Shown here: positions 28,300-38,398 of the stretch, piece by piece
Layout: each line of letters starts with the position of its first letter
How positions within the stretch are numbered: position 1 is the stretch's first letter
From: an uncultured Tateyamaria sp.
GTDB lineage: Bacteria > Pseudomonadota > Alphaproteobacteria > Rhodobacterales > Rhodobacteraceae
Direction: 5' to 3'
Assembly: GCF_947503045.1 (NCBI RefSeq)
Contig: NZ_CANNCF010000001.1
Span: forward strand, 434,001-498,000
Length of the DNA: 64,000 bases
Position numbers and translations under genes: made by a program
Notes under the pieces: generated by a model
Databases searched by the model: none
What the model saw: the letters and a program-made list of their open reading frames with translations, nothing else
What the model was told of the DNA's origin: nothing

Positions 28300-28910
28300 C
28301 CGCGAAAGGCCTCCATGTGAAAGGCGCTTTGGGCGGCTGGCCGGGCAAAGCGCTGACTGACAGGGCAGGCGCGGCGCACCTCGCAGCCCATGGTCATGCA
28401 TTGCCCGCCGCCGGGCGTATCAAGATACGCCTTACAGGCCGGCACATCGTAAAGCTCCGTAGCCGAAAGGGCACCGACAGGGCAGGCGGTGACGCAGGGG
28501 CGATCGGTGCAGGTCGCGCAGGGGCTTTGCCCTGCCTCAGGTGCCTCCAGCGGCGCGGGCAGTGTCAGCGCCCCCCGGATCGAGATCATCAACCCAGCAG
28601 TGTCGTGGATCATCATGCCCGTCGGACTTTGCCAGAAGCGCCCCGTTGCCAGCGCCCATGCAATGAACGGCGCGTAGGGTGGTCCGTCGGATGGATAGGT
28701 CGCCTTGGCCCCGATCTGGTTTGCCAATGCGTTCAGGATGCGCTTGGACCAGCGATCCACAGGATCCTTGGCCTGATCATGATATTCCGGGCTATGCGTA
28801 AAGACGTCCCACCACCCCGCATCTGTGCCGATCAGCACCCGCGCTGTGTCATGTCCCATGACCGTCAGACCATGGGGCGCCACAGCCTCCGCGATCTGTG
28901 TCAGGGTCAT
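28296..28910 (-). CDS. 4Fe-4S ferredoxin-type protein
   Basis: This 204-residue protein has a C-terminal cluster-binding region: CATCTDRPCVTACPVGAL followed by a second set around CKAYLDTPGGGQCMTMGC and RRACPV, enough ligands for one or two 4Fe-4S clusters. The N-terminal half resembles a flavin- or cofactor-free fold seen with such ferredoxins but is not diagnostic. The start MTLTQIAEAV overlaps the sterol desaturase stop by 4 bp, so all three minus-strand genes are coupled; it may pass electrons to the desaturase (inference). Confidence 0.75.
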   Translation of the reverse strand: MTLTQIAEAVAPHGLTVMGHDTARVLIGTDAGWWDVFTHSPEYHDQAKDPVDRWSKRILNALANQIGAKATYPSDGPPYAPFIAWALATGRFWQSPTGMMIHDTAGLMISIRGALTLPAPLEAPEAGQSPCATCTDRPCVTACPVGALSATELYDVPACKAYLDTPGGGQCMTMGCEVRRACPVSQRFARPAAQSAFHMEAFRG

Positions 28911-29701
28911 TTTCGTGCAAAGGGCAGGCTGAGGGACCAGCCGAGGCGGGCGGGCCGGTCGTCCTGCCATTCCAGACCCACGGTCATGCCATCATGGCCT
29001 TCGCGGGGTTGGGCGATATAGGTGCCGAACATCTGGTCCCAGATCGACAGCGCAAAGCCGTAATTGCTGTCATGCTCGTCCCTGTGCACCGAATGGTGCA
29101 CCCGGTGCATGTCCGGCGTGACCAGGACGCGGCGCACAATCGCATCCAGCCACAGCGGCAGGCGGATATTGGCGTGATTGAACATGGCCGTGCCGTTGAG
29201 CATGATTTCGAACAGGATCACGGCGATGGCGGCGGGACCCAGCAGGTAGACGACGCCGATCTTGAGGATCATCGACAGTGCAATCTCGACCGGATGAAAG
29301 CGGATGGCGGTGGTCACATCCATGTCCACATCGGCGTGGTGCACGCGGTGCAGACGCCACAGCAGCGGCACCTTGTGGGTGATCAAATGCTGCGCCCAGA
29401 TCACGAAATCAAGGATCAGGATGACCGCGATAATTTCGATCCAGCCGGGCAGCATCAGCGCGTTGAACAGACCCCAGCCCTGCGCCTGTGCATCAACGGC
29501 CGCCCCAACGGCCAGCAGCGGCAAGACGATGGCCATGAGCCGCAGCAGCGCGGCATTGGCAATGGTGATGCCCCAGTTGGTGACCCAGCGCATGCTGCGT
29601 TTCTGACTGCGCACACGGCGGGGCGCAAAGGCCTCGGCGGCCGCCAGAATTGCAAACAGGCCCAGAAAGATGATCAGGCGTATCGTGGCTTCGTTTTCCA
29701 T
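28907..29701 (-). CDS. sterol desaturase / fatty acid hydroxylase family protein
   Basis: This 264-residue membrane protein has the eight-His di-iron pattern of the family: HLITHKVPLLWRLHRVHHAD, then HANIRLP and MHRVHHSVHRDEHDSNYGF. It has about four hydrophobic segments. Substrates in bacteria include hopanoids, carotenoids, fatty acids or ornithine lipids; none can be assigned here. It is first in a unit with the ferredoxin-like gene and the SixA-like gene. Confidence 0.9.
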   Translation of the reverse strand: MENEATIRLIIFLGLFAILAAAEAFAPRRVRSQKRSMRWVTNWGITIANAALLRLMAIVLPLLAVGAAVDAQAQGWGLFNALMLPGWIEIIAVILILDFVIWAQHLITHKVPLLWRLHRVHHADVDMDVTTAIRFHPVEIALSMILKIGVVYLLGPAAIAVILFEIMLNGTAMFNHANIRLPLWLDAIVRRVLVTPDMHRVHHSVHRDEHDSNYGFALSIWDQMFGTYIAQPREGHDGMTVGLEWQDDRPARLGWSLSLPFARK

Positions 29702-29758
29702 GGGCCGAATGTATTGCCTGTGCGCGCGGACGCAATGTGGCCGATAGACACGTTTGTG

Positions 29759-30622
29759 TCACCGGGGGCGGATGATCGACCCTGCGCCGTGGTTGGTAAA
29801 AAGTTCGAGCAAACAGGCATTTGGGGCGCGCCCGTCCAGAATGACCACAGCGCGCACACCGCTTGCAATCGCATCAAGCGCGGTTTCCGTCTTGGGGATC
29901 ATGCCGCCCGCGATCACGCCGTCATCGGTCATCTCGCGAATCTGGTCGGCGGTGATGTCGGTGACCACGTCCCCGGCGGCGTTCTTGACGCCCGAAACAT
30001 CCGTGAGCAGCAGCAAGCGATCCGCTTTCAGTGCGCTTGCAATCGCCCCGGCAGCCGTGTCGCCGTTGATGTTGAATGTCTCGCCATCGCGCCCGGCCCC
30101 CAAGGGGGCAATCACGGGGATCATCGACTGTTCAAACAACGTTCTGAGGATCGAGGGGTCCATTTGCGACGGCGTGCCGACCAGACCCAGTTGCGGGTTG
30201 GTCTGATCGCAAATCATCAGGTTGGCATCCTTGCCCGACAGGCCCACCGCGCGTCCGCCCGCGCGGTTGATCGCCTGCACGATGCGTTTGTTCACCACGC
30301 CCGACAGCACCATTTCCACCACTTCCATGGTGGCCGCATCCGTGACCCGCTTGCCGTTCACAAAATCGGAACGGATGTCGAGGCGTTTGAGCATGTCGTT
30401 GATCATCGGCCCGCCGCCATGCACGACCACCGGGTTCACCCCGACCTGACGCATCAGGACAACGTCGCTGGCAAAGCTCTCCATCGCCTCGTCGCTGCCC
30501 ATGGCGTGGCCGCCCAGCTTGATGACGACGGTCGCTCCCGCATAGCGCTGCAGGTAGGGCAGGGCCTGGTTGAGGGTGCGTGCGGTGGCGATCCAGTCAC
30601 GGTTCATGTCTTGGGTTTTCAT
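29759..30622 (-). CDS. argB: acetylglutamate kinase
   Basis: ArgB phosphorylates N-acetylglutamate in arginine synthesis. The 287-residue protein has the amino-acid kinase marks [22 protein letters not shown] and [15 protein letters not shown]. The start may be Met1 or Met7 (MNRDWIATA); neither has a strong ribosome binding site. It lies downstream of yidC-MOSC-engB on the same strand after an 87-bp gap. Confidence 0.95.
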   Translation of the reverse strand: MKTQDMNRDWIATARTLNQALPYLQRYAGATVVIKLGGHAMGSDEAMESFASDVVLMRQVGVNPVVVHGGGPMINDMLKRLDIRSDFVNGKRVTDAATMEVVEMVLSGVVNKRIVQAINRAGGRAVGLSGKDANLMICDQTNPQLGLVGTPSQMDPSILRTLFEQSMIPVIAPLGAGRDGETFNINGDTAAGAIASALKADRLLLLTDVSGVKNAAGDVVTDITADQIREMTDDGVIAGGMIPKTETALDAIASGVRAVVILDGRAPNACLLELFTNHGAGSIIRPR

Positions 30623-30709
30623 CTTTGCGTCACTGTGTGCGGGTTGGATAGTGTCATGCCCGACCTTGCCGCGCGCGCCAAGATTTTTTGCGCTGATGGC
30701 GTCCGCGCG

Positions 30710-31363
30710 TTACGTGAGCGTGGCGATTATGGCGCGCAAGGTTGCGATCCCATCGCCCTTTTCGCTTGAGGTCAGCACGATTTCCGGAAAGGCGGCGGGG
30801 TGCTTGGACAAGGCCGTCCGGGTCAGGTCGAGCACACGTTCGCGATCGGCGGCCTTGACCTTGTCGGCCTTGGTCAGAACGCATTGAAAGGCGACCGCCG
30901 CACTGTCGAGCAGCGACATGATTTCCTCGTCCACCTTTTTGACGCCATGACGCGCATCAATCAACACAAAGGCGCGGCGCAGGGTCTGGCGTCCTGAAAG
31001 GTATTGTTTGAGCAGCCTTTGCCATTTTTCCACCACCGGCAGCGGCGCATTGGCATAGCCATAGCCGGGCAGGTCGACCAGGTAGTGACTATCGCCTGCG
31101 GTGAAATAATTGATTTCTTGCGTACGGCCCGGCGTGTTCGAGGCCCGCGCGAGGCCCTTGCGCCCTGTCAGTGCATTGATCAGCGTCGATTTACCGACGT
31201 TCGAGCGGCCCGCAAAACAGACCTCGAGCCGGTCTGCTGGTGGCAGGCCGGACATAGCAACCACGCCTTTGACGAACTCGGTTTCGCCCGCAAACAGCAA
31301 CCGCCCGCGTTCTTCGGTCTGGGGATCGGGGGCCTCGGCGATGGGGAAGGGCAATTGCATCAC
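30710..31363 (-). CDS. engB: ribosome biogenesis GTPase EngB/YsxC
   Basis: EngB acts in late 50S assembly. The 217-residue protein has G1 GRSNVGKSTLINAL, the switch region around NTPGRTQEINYF, G3 DLPGYGYA and G4 TKADK. Its start overlaps the MOSC gene stop by 4 bp. Confidence 0.95.
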   Translation of the reverse strand: MMQLPFPIAEAPDPQTEERGRLLFAGETEFVKGVVAMSGLPPADRLEVCFAGRSNVGKSTLINALTGRKGLARASNTPGRTQEINYFTAGDSHYLVDLPGYGYANAPLPVVEKWQRLLKQYLSGRQTLRRAFVLIDARHGVKKVDEEIMSLLDSAAVAFQCVLTKADKVKAADRERVLDLTRTALSKHPAAFPEIVLTSSEKGDGIATLRAIIATLT

Positions 31364-32118
31364 AAAACCTCGACACGTGCGCCAACGGTGACGGTTCCGG
31401 GGGTGATCACCTCGGCATTGACGCCAAAATCCTTGTGGCCAAAGTGGGTGTCGAGCACGGACAGGATGTCGATGTCACGCTCGCCCGTCATTGGGTTGGT
31501 GTGGGTCACGGTGCAGCGTTCGATCCGTTCGCGCACCCGCAGGGTTGCCTCGCCGATGCGGACATCACGGCCCAGCCACTCCAGTTCGGCCCAGGCTGGA
31601 GTATCCTCCAGAAAGATGTTGCCACGCCAGCGTTCCATCTCGAGAGGCGTGCCGACGGCGTCGGCGACAGCGTCGTGGCTGGCCATGTTCATGATCGAGA
31701 TGCAGGGCAACGCACTGTCGGTCATGCCGCGTCCCGGGGCGCTGACGATGCCCGTTGGTCCGGAACGGTTGTCCGGACACAAGGGTGCGACCCAGTCCAG
31801 AAATCGGGCCACGTCCTCTGACGCGTCGGGACGAAACGTGATGTCACCCAAATCTTTGTGGCGCAGCGTCAGTGTCGCCGCCGCTTCATCCAGACTGGCC
31901 CAGATGCCAAGCAGGCCAGGGGTGCGCGCGCCGATCATGAAGTTTCGGCAATGCGCCCAGGCCGGTGCTGCGGCGTCGAATTTGGTCGCCTCATGGGTCA
32001 CGGCCCACACCCGATCCCAGGGCATTGTCTGCCCTTTGACCAGCGTGACCGTTTCTATCTGTTCGCGTCCGTGGCTTTTGATGGGATGCCGGTTCAGCGA
32101 CGCGACGCGCATGCTCAC
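31360..32118 (-). CDS. MOSC domain protein
   Basis: This 252-residue protein has an N-terminal MOSC_N-like barrel (SLNRHPIKSHG, then DRVWAVTHEATKFD) and a MOSC domain (FLEDTPAWAELEWLGRDVRIGEATLRV). MOSC proteins handle sulfur or molybdenum-cofactor chemistry; the conserved Cys of the domain is visible in ERCTVTHTNP. The start is GTG 32118, overlapping the yidC stop, or ATG 32112. It is a conserved passenger between yidC and engB in related genomes. Confidence 0.85.
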   Translation of the reverse strand: MSMRVASLNRHPIKSHGREQIETVTLVKGQTMPWDRVWAVTHEATKFDAAAPAWAHCRNFMIGARTPGLLGIWASLDEAAATLTLRHKDLGDITFRPDASEDVARFLDWVAPLCPDNRSGPTGIVSAPGRGMTDSALPCISIMNMASHDAVADAVGTPLEMERWRGNIFLEDTPAWAELEWLGRDVRIGEATLRVRERIERCTVTHTNPMTGERDIDILSVLDTHFGHKDFGVNAEVITPGTVTVGARVEVL

Positions 32119-33965
32119 TTCCCGCCCTTTTTGGTCGGTGCCTTGGAGCTGTTGGCCGCATCCGGTTTGGCGCTTTTCTTGAAGCTGCCTTTGATGTTGC
32201 CCAACAAGTCAGGTTTGTAGCCCTGACTGCGCATGATCAGATACTGCTGTGTGAACGTGATCGTGTTGTTGGCGATCCAGTACACCACAAGCCCGCTGGC
32301 AAATCCGCCAAGCATGAACATGAACACCCACGGCATCCACGCAAAGATCATCTGCTGCGTCGGGTCAGTGGGAGCCGGGTTCAGTTTTTGCTGCAGCCAC
32401 ATCGAGATACCCAGAAGGATGGGCAAGATACCGATAAAGATCAGGGCCATGATCGAATTGGGGTCCGGCGCGTCCAGCGGCAACAACCCAAATAGGTTGA
32501 AGATCGATGTCGGATCAGGCGCGCTGAGATCGCGGAACGGGCCAAAGAACGGCGCGTGGCGCAATTCGATGGTGACGAAAATCACCTTGTAGAGCGAGAA
32601 AAAGATCGGAATCTGCAGCAGGATCGGCAGACAGCCCGCGGCCGGGTTCACCTTTTCCTTCTTGTAAAGCTCCATCATCCCCTGCTGGAGCTTTTGCTTG
32701 TCCTCGCCGGCGCTCTCTTTGAGCTTTTCCATCTGCGGCTGAAGCTCTTTCATCTTGGCCATGGAGACGTAGGATTTATAGGCCAGCGGGAACAGGATCG
32801 CCTTGATCACAAGGGTCAGGCCGATGATCGCCCAGCCCATATTGCCGATGATCTTGTTCATCTCGTGCAGCAGCCAGAAGATCGGCTTGGTCAGGAAAAA
32901 GAACCAGCCCCAATCGATGCTGTCGATGAACCCCTCGACGCCGCTGCGCTGGTATTCGCGGATTGTTTCCCATTCCTTGGCCCCGGCAAACAGTTGCGTG
33001 GTGACGCTGACGGTGGCCCCTGCGGCGACGTCCTGCGTGGGCAGGCGGGTCACGGCGCGAAACACGTCCGTACGCGGCGCATAGGTCAGCGCCTGCTCGA
33101 AGCTGGGCACGCCTGTCGGGATCAGGATGGATTGCCAGAAGTGGTCGGTGAACCCGATCCAGCCTTCGCTTACGTCGCTTGTGACGATGGCGGGGCGGCC
33201 CCAGTTCGGGTCAACTTCGGCATCGGGCATGTCGTCCCAATCGGTTTCGGCCAGTTCGCCGTTGGCCATGGCCACAGCACCTTCATGCAGGATGAAGAAA
33301 TTGCGGATATCCGTCGGTATACCGTGGCGCGTGATCATTCCGTAAGGTGCCGCGCGCACTGCGGTTCCGGATGTGTTCGTGATCGACTGGGTCACAGTGA
33401 AAAGATAGTTTTCGTCGACGCTGATATCGCGACGGAACACTTGGCCCACGCCGTTGTCCCATTGCAGCGACACGGGGCTGGTGGGGGTCAGCACCTCGCC
33501 TTCGACAACTTGCCAGATGGTGTTGGGGTCAGGCACGGCGGACGGATCAAGACCGCTGCCTGGCGCCCAGCCATGCAGGGCATAATAGGCACCCGGCGTG
33601 CCAACGGGCGAGAGCATCGTGACGATATCGGCGTCCGGTTCCAGACTTTCGCGGTAGTCCTTGAGACGCAGATCGTCCAGACGGCCACCGGCAAGAGAGA
33701 TCGAGCCCGAGATGCGGGGCGTGTCGATGTCGATGCGGGGGGCATCGGCGGTCGCGTCCGCCTCATTGGTGGACTGCAGGGCGGGGGCCGTTTCGCCCGT
33801 GACGGGGGCCGCGGGCACAATCGCGTCGCCCGCATCAGCGGTCTCGGCTGCAGGCGCGTTGAGGGGAACCTCGGGCTCTGGTGGTGGGAACAGCACAAAC
33901 CAGACCAGGATCACAAGGAAACTGAGCGCTGTTGCAAGAATGAGGTTCTTGTTCTGATCGTCCAT
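32115..33965 (-). CDS. yidC: membrane protein insertase YidC
   Basis: YidC inserts inner-membrane proteins with or after SecYEG. The start MDDQNKNLILATALSFLVILVWF gives the usual N-terminal anchor; the track's 39 upstream residues are not family sequence. The 616-residue protein has the periplasmic P1 domain (about 70-360) and the conserved five-helix core with GWAIIGLTLVIKAILFPLAYKSYVSMAKMK. It normally sits directly behind rpmH-rnpA-yidD; here ttcA, a GGDEF/EAL gene and a lipoprotein gene lie between. Confidence 0.95.
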   Translation of the reverse strand: MDDQNKNLILATALSFLVILVWFVLFPPPEPEVPLNAPAAETADAGDAIVPAAPVTGETAPALQSTNEADATADAPRIDIDTPRISGSISLAGGRLDDLRLKDYRESLEPDADIVTMLSPVGTPGAYYALHGWAPGSGLDPSAVPDPNTIWQVVEGEVLTPTSPVSLQWDNGVGQVFRRDISVDENYLFTVTQSITNTSGTAVRAAPYGMITRHGIPTDIRNFFILHEGAVAMANGELAETDWDDMPDAEVDPNWGRPAIVTSDVSEGWIGFTDHFWQSILIPTGVPSFEQALTYAPRTDVFRAVTRLPTQDVAAGATVSVTTQLFAGAKEWETIREYQRSGVEGFIDSIDWGWFFFLTKPIFWLLHEMNKIIGNMGWAIIGLTLVIKAILFPLAYKSYVSMAKMKELQPQMEKLKESAGEDKQKLQQGMMELYKKEKVNPAAGCLPILLQIPIFFSLYKVIFVTIELRHAPFFGPFRDLSAPDPTSIFNLFGLLPLDAPDPNSIMALIFIGILPILLGISMWLQQKLNPAPTDPTQQMIFAWMPWVFMFMLGGFASGLVVYWIANNTITFTQQYLIMRSQGYKPDLLGNIKGSFKKSAKPDAANSSKAPTKKGGK

Positions 33966-34180
33966 CGGGGACTGCCACCTGCTGTCTGAAACGTTGGTCG
34001 GGTTCAACAGAGTGCAGACCCAAAGGTCAAGCGGATTCGGCCTGTTTTGGCCGTGTCGCCGTGGCGCAAGGGCATGTGGCATTGCCCGCGCAACGTCTTG
34101 GTCGGTGAAGTCGGGTGCGACGCGGGTTGCGATCCTTGGGCAGAAGGTTCAGCCGTCAGGAAAAGTCGCTGCCAAGGGGC

Positions 34181-35728
34181 TTAGTTCGAACGCCGCAGTG
34201 GAATGGGCGGCGCATCCTGCACCTTGGCGTCATGCGCGCGGATCCAGTCCAGCGTTTTTTCAAACGGCATGGGGCGGGCAATGCCAAAGCCCTGGACATA
34301 GTCGCAGCCCAGTTGCGCCAGCAGCGCATGTTCGCCGACGGTTTCGACCCCTTCGGCAAGGGTTTCGATACCCAGCCGTTCGGCCATCGTCAGCACCGCA
34401 CTGATCATCCGCTGCTGTTCGGGATCGCGATCCGCTTTCATCACGAAAGACCGGTCAATCTTGATCCGTCCAACCCCAAAGCGGCGGATCGCGGACAGCG
34501 ACGCATGTCCAGTGCCAAAGTCATCCAGATCAATCTGGCAGCCGAGCTTGGTCAATGCGTTGATATTCAGAGTGATCGTGTCGTCCAAACTGTCGGTCAC
34601 CACGGTTTCCAATATCTCCACGGCCAGCCTGTCGGGTGTCAGACCAAAGCGGTCCAATTCCCAACTGATCTTGTCGACAAGACGCGGATTGCTCAGTTCG
34701 GAGCCGCTGAAGTTCACACCAACCTGTGGCACTTTCACCCCGGCAGCGTCCCAAGCCTTGAGGGCCGTAAACGTGTGATACATCATGACCTCTGCCAGAC
34801 GCTCCAGCAGGCCGGCTTCTTCGATCGCGGGCAGGAATTCGGCCGGAGAGATCGCCCCCCGTTCCGTGTGAATCCAGCGCGCCAGCGCCTCGAATCCCGT
34901 TACCTTGCCCGTGTCAGTCGAGATTTGCGGTTGGAACCATGGCTGAATCTGTCCCTGTTCCAGAGCCACAACCACCTCATCCCGCAAGGTTGCACGGTTT
35001 TTCAGGCGCGAATGCAGTTCAGTGGAATAGGCGCGGACCGAAGCCGGGCCGCGTTGCTGCGCCTCGTTCAGGGCGGCGATTGCGCCATTGACCCAGTCAT
35101 TTCCCGTCGTGCCCGGCGCGCGGTTCAGCAGGCAAAAGCCAACGCTGCTGGTCACGTAGATGGCCGTTCCATCAAGCGCAATCGGGTCCTCGATCGCGTT
35201 CTGGATACGGCTGCTCATCTGGATACAGCTTTCCAGGTCGAGATGCTTGACCGGACCGAGGCACATGGCAAAGCGGCTGTCGCCAATCCGACTGATCGCG
35301 TCGCTTTGGCGGGCGGCAGACTGGATGCGCTGTCCGATGGTTTTGAGAACACGGTCGACTGCGGCAGGCTCAAACCGCGACGTGAGCGTCGAAAATTCAT
35401 CGATTTCCAGCACGAATACGGCGCTGGTGCGGTCCGTATCGGCAACATCCTCGCGCACTGTATGCACTTTGGGACGGAAGGCATCCGGTGCCATCAATCC
35501 CGAGACGGGAACCCGTGCCATCCGGCGTCTGACCAGATTTTCCAGCCCTCCGAAGATTATCCAGACAAAGGGGATGGACAGGGCAATAACGACAAGCGCA
35601 GGTTCACCCCCGACCCAGAATCCGGCAAGACACAGGGCCGGAACAAAGGCCAGCATTTGCGGACCGGAAAGCGCAGTCGTTATTCTGTTTCGAAATTCAG
35701 ACGCGGAGTTCGGTAAGCGAAAGCGCAT
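34181..35728 (-). CDS. membrane GGDEF-EAL protein, probably a c-di-GMP phosphodiesterase
   Basis: The 515-residue protein has two N-terminal membrane segments (about 30-70), a GGDEF domain (about 100-230) and an EAL domain (about 250-505). The diguanylate cyclase site is degenerate: GDSRF stands where GGDEF is expected. The EAL site is complete in the places I can read: FEALARW, NFSGSEL, EILETVV, DDFGTGHAS, KIDRSFV and AEGVET. Net activity is therefore likely c-di-GMP hydrolysis, with the GGDEF part regulatory. It is monocistronic. Confidence 0.85.
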   Translation of the reverse strand: MRFRLPNSASEFRNRITTALSGPQMLAFVPALCLAGFWVGGEPALVVIALSIPFVWIIFGGLENLVRRRMARVPVSGLMAPDAFRPKVHTVREDVADTDRTSAVFVLEIDEFSTLTSRFEPAAVDRVLKTIGQRIQSAARQSDAISRIGDSRFAMCLGPVKHLDLESCIQMSSRIQNAIEDPIALDGTAIYVTSSVGFCLLNRAPGTTGNDWVNGAIAALNEAQQRGPASVRAYSTELHSRLKNRATLRDEVVVALEQGQIQPWFQPQISTDTGKVTGFEALARWIHTERGAISPAEFLPAIEEAGLLERLAEVMMYHTFTALKAWDAAGVKVPQVGVNFSGSELSNPRLVDKISWELDRFGLTPDRLAVEILETVVTDSLDDTITLNINALTKLGCQIDLDDFGTGHASLSAIRRFGVGRIKIDRSFVMKADRDPEQQRMISAVLTMAERLGIETLAEGVETVGEHALLAQLGCDYVQGFGIARPMPFEKTLDWIRAHDAKVQDAPPIPLRRSN

Positions 35729-35805
35729 GTTCGGACCTCTTGAATGGAGCCTGCCGGATCATCGACACGCTTCCACACAGCTACGAGGCCTTGGTAAGCC
35801 GCTCT

Positions 35806-36675
35806 TTAACGCAAAGCGGGAATATCCTTCGAATTTTCCTCAACTTCGCCCGTTCTCAACGCAAGGCCCTGAAAATCAAAGAGTTTCGGATCAAGCAGGT
35901 GAGACGGTCGTGCATTCATCAATGACCGGAACATGACCTGCCGCCGCCCGGGGTTGTTGGATTCCCAACCATCGAGGATCTGTTTGACCTGCTGGCGCTG
36001 CAATCCGTCCTGGCTGCCGCACAGATCGCAAGGGATGATCGGGTAGTCCATCGCGCGCGCAAATTTTTCGCAATCGGCCTCGGCCACATGGGCCAGCGGA
36101 CGGTAAAGAAACAGATCGCCCTCTTCGTTCACCAGCTTGGGCGGCATGGTGGCCAGTCGCCCGCCATGGAACAGGTTCATGAAGAATGTCTCAAGAATAT
36201 CGTCGCGGTGATGACCCAAAACCACGGCAGAACAGCCCTCTTCCCGCGCGATCCGGTATAGGTTGCCGCGCCGCAGCCGTGAACAGAGCGCGCAGAACGT
36301 GCGCCCCTCGGGGACCTTGTCCATGACGATGGAATAGGTGTCCTGGTATTCGATCCGATGCGGCACACCCATCCGATCCAGAAACTCGGGCAGAACAGTT
36401 GCCGGGAATCCGGGCTGACCCTGATCCAGATTGCAGGCCAGCAGATCGACCGGCAGCAGACCGCGCCATTTCAGCTCGTAAAGCACTGCAAGCAACGTAT
36501 AGCTGTCCTTGCCCCCGGACAGGCACACCAGCCAGCGCGCACCGGGTTCGATCATCCCGTATTGCTCGATCGCCTCGCGGGTGTTGCGCACGATCCGCTT
36601 GCGCAGTTTTTTGAATTCGGTGGTCGAAGGCGCACCGGCAAAAAGCGGGTGGATGTCGTCGCTGTCATCTAGCAT
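35806..36675 (-). CDS. ttcA: tRNA 2-thiocytidine synthetase TtcA
   Basis: TtcA thiolates C32 of some tRNAs using ATP and a 4Fe-4S cluster. The 289-residue protein has the PP-loop SGGKDS (53-58) and the cluster Cys in CALC (128-131) and CDLC (216-219), plus [11 protein letters not shown]. tRNA-Arg(ACG), a known TtcA substrate class in enterobacteria, is encoded about 5 kb away. Confidence 0.93.
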   Translation of the reverse strand: MLDDSDDIHPLFAGAPSTTEFKKLRKRIVRNTREAIEQYGMIEPGARWLVCLSGGKDSYTLLAVLYELKWRGLLPVDLLACNLDQGQPGFPATVLPEFLDRMGVPHRIEYQDTYSIVMDKVPEGRTFCALCSRLRRGNLYRIAREEGCSAVVLGHHRDDILETFFMNLFHGGRLATMPPKLVNEEGDLFLYRPLAHVAEADCEKFARAMDYPIIPCDLCGSQDGLQRQQVKQILDGWESNNPGRRQVMFRSLMNARPSHLLDPKLFDFQGLALRTGEVEENSKDIPALR

Positions 36676-36779
36676 GGGGGCCCTCTTGGGATGCTCGTTC
36701 CCCGCTCTATAGCACGCCTCTTGTGAACCAAAAGGGGTGGGCGCGCGTAACCCTGACAGACTGCGAAGGGATCTTTGGG

Positions 36780-37304
36780 ATGTTGCGTATCGTTCTTGTG
36801 CTGGGGTTTGGCCTTTTGGCCGCCTGTACCGGCAAACCCGCCCTGCAGGATGAGAAGCTGTCAGGTGCCAAGCTGAACCTCGAAGAGTTCTTTGACGGCC
36901 GTGTGCTGGCCCATGGGCAGTTTCAGGACGTCTTTGGCACGGTCCGCCGCCGCTTTGAGGTTGAGATCAACGGGACGTGGGATGGCGAGACGCTCACGCT
37001 GGTCGAGGATTTCGTTTACGAGGATGGCAGTACCGAACAGCGCATCTGGACCCTGATCAAGACCGGTCCGGATACGTGGCGCGGCACCGCCCCCGGTGTG
37101 ATCGGAGAAGCCACGGGCGAAGAGCGTGGTGACACATTCAACTGGCGATACGAGATTGATCTGCCGGTGCCCGATGGCACATTGCGTGTGACTTTTGATG
37201 ATTGGATGTGGCTGCTGAGCGAAGACCGCGTGTTGAACCGCGCCTATGTGAAGCGGGCCGGAATCGACATCGGTGACGTCATCATCACCTTTGAAAAGCA
37301 GTGA
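36780..37304 (+). CDS. DUF3833-type lipoprotein
   Basis: The 174-residue protein, from ATG 36780, starts with a lipoprotein signal ([16 protein letters not shown], lipobox LLAAC). The mature part is beta-rich and matches DUF3833 features ([32 protein letters not shown]). Its function is unknown; it should be anchored on the periplasmic side. The stop codon abuts the yidD stop. Confidence 0.85.
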   Translation: MLRIVLVLGFGLLAACTGKPALQDEKLSGAKLNLEEFFDGRVLAHGQFQDVFGTVRRRFEVEINGTWDGETLTLVEDFVYEDGSTEQRIWTLIKTGPDTWRGTAPGVIGEATGEERGDTFNWRYEIDLPVPDGTLRVTFDDWMWLLSEDRVLNRAYVKRAGIDIGDVIITFEKQ

Positions 37305-37538
37305 TCAGGGATCGTCCCGCTCGGGCACCGGATCATATCCGGTGCCACCCAGCGGATGGCAGCGCCCGATGCGGCGCAGGGTCAGCCAGGCGCCCTTGAA
37401 CCCGCCGTGCTTGTGCAAAGCCTCAAGCGCATAGGCGCTGCAGGTGGGCTGATAGCGGCAGTTGAAACCCACCCACGGCGAGAACACGAGCCGATAGGCG
37501 CGCACGGGCAGGGACAGGACAAAGGCCAGGGGGCTCAT
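37305..37538 (-). CDS. yidD: membrane protein insertion efficiency factor YidD
   Basis: This 77-residue protein has the family motif [18 protein letters not shown] and GGTGYDPV near the end. It assists YidC-dependent insertion. It overlaps rnpA by 4 bp, the classical rpmH-rnpA-yidD order. Confidence 0.95.
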   Translation of the reverse strand: MSPLAFVLSLPVRAYRLVFSPWVGFNCRYQPTCSAYALEALHKHGGFKGAWLTLRRIGRCHPLGGTGYDPVPERDDP

Positions 37539-37930
37539 ATCGCACGCGCCAAGGCATCGCGCAGATCGGCCAGCATCAGATCGAAGGGCCGCGTGGCAGT
37601 GATGTCGGCCCGCCCGATCAGCACATAGTCGGTGCCCTTGACCCCATGTTCGGGAATTCCGAGGCGCGCGATTTCGCGCAGGCGCCGCTTGGCCCGGTTG
37701 CGCGCGACGGCATTTCCGACCTTTTTGGAACAGGTGAACCCGACGCGAATGGTCTCGTCGTCCCCGCGCAGTCGGTATTGAAGCACGAACCCCGGGGTCA
37801 CAACGCGCCGAGCGCGTGCAGCTCGCAGAAAATCGGAACGGGCCTTGAGGGTTTCAATACGCAAATGCCCCGCCAAAGGCGTGCCCTGACCAACGGTGTC
37901 GTTGGGCAAAGGGGCCTCGGACGGGGTCAT
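37535..37930 (-). CDS. rnpA: ribonuclease P protein component
   Basis: RnpA helps the RNase P RNA process tRNA 5' ends. The 131-residue protein has the basic RNR motif region ([18 protein letters not shown]) and [11 protein letters not shown]. It lies 24 bp after rpmH. Confidence 0.95.
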   Translation of the reverse strand: MTPSEAPLPNDTVGQGTPLAGHLRIETLKARSDFLRAARARRVVTPGFVLQYRLRGDDETIRVGFTCSKKVGNAVARNRAKRRLREIARLGIPEHGVKGTDYVLIGRADITATRPFDLMLADLRDALARAI

Positions 37931-37954
37931 TTTGTAACCTGTTGTGGCGCGGTT

Positions 37955-38089
37955 TTAGGCGCTGAGCGACTTCCGGCCGCGCGCGCGGCGGGCGTTCAGG
38001 ATTTTGCGGCCGGCTTTGGTTGCCATGCGTGCACGGAAACCGTGACGCCGCTTGCGCACGAGGTTCGAAGGTTGAAAGGTGCGTTTCAT
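37955..38089 (-). CDS. rpmH: 50S ribosomal protein L34 (not in ORF track)
   Basis: This 44-residue protein is too short for the supplied track. It reads [18 protein letters not shown], then [13 protein letters not shown] and ends GRKSLSA, which is unmistakable L34. It is first in the rpmH-rnpA-yidD unit and has a good promoter about 70 bp upstream. Confidence 0.97.
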
Positions 38090-38156
38090 CGCTTTGGCTC
38101 CGGATCTATTGGCCCTTGCCCCGCGGATTCGGGATCAGGCAGTATTCGAAGCCCGT

Positions 38157-38185
38157 CCTCTAAAGCGCGCCACGGGGCAAGTCAA
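38157..38185 (-). promoter_or_regulatory. promoter of rpmH-rnpA-yidD
   Basis: On the minus strand TTGACT, 17 bp, TAGAGG. The rest of the 309-bp spacer 38090-38398 shows nothing else I can identify. Confidence 0.65.
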
Positions 38186-38398
38186 ACCCTTGGGCGGGAA
38201 AAATGCGCGCATCTGCAACAATTCGACGCCATGTCGCCTTCTTTGTTTCACTAACCCCGATTTAACTCCGATTTCCGACACATCCGATCAACCGAGCGTG
38301 ATGCGCCTGTTTTGAGGGGTGTGAAACGCACAGTTTGGGGTCACAACAGCGCCAGGCGATGGGGCTGAGCCATGAATGATGACGAAAAGGAAGACCAG

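Noticed and set aside
28898-30769. 623-residue plus-strand ORF
   Set aside because: It lies antisense to the sterol desaturase and argB genes, is rich in His/Gln/Asp/Arg as antisense frames of GC-rich genes are, and has no family motif.
32556-33989. 477-residue plus-strand ORF opposite yidC
   Set aside because: Shadow frame; YidC on the other strand is certain.
34115-35716. 533-residue plus-strand ORF opposite the GGDEF/EAL gene
   Set aside because: Shadow frame; the EAL motifs on the minus strand are unambiguous.
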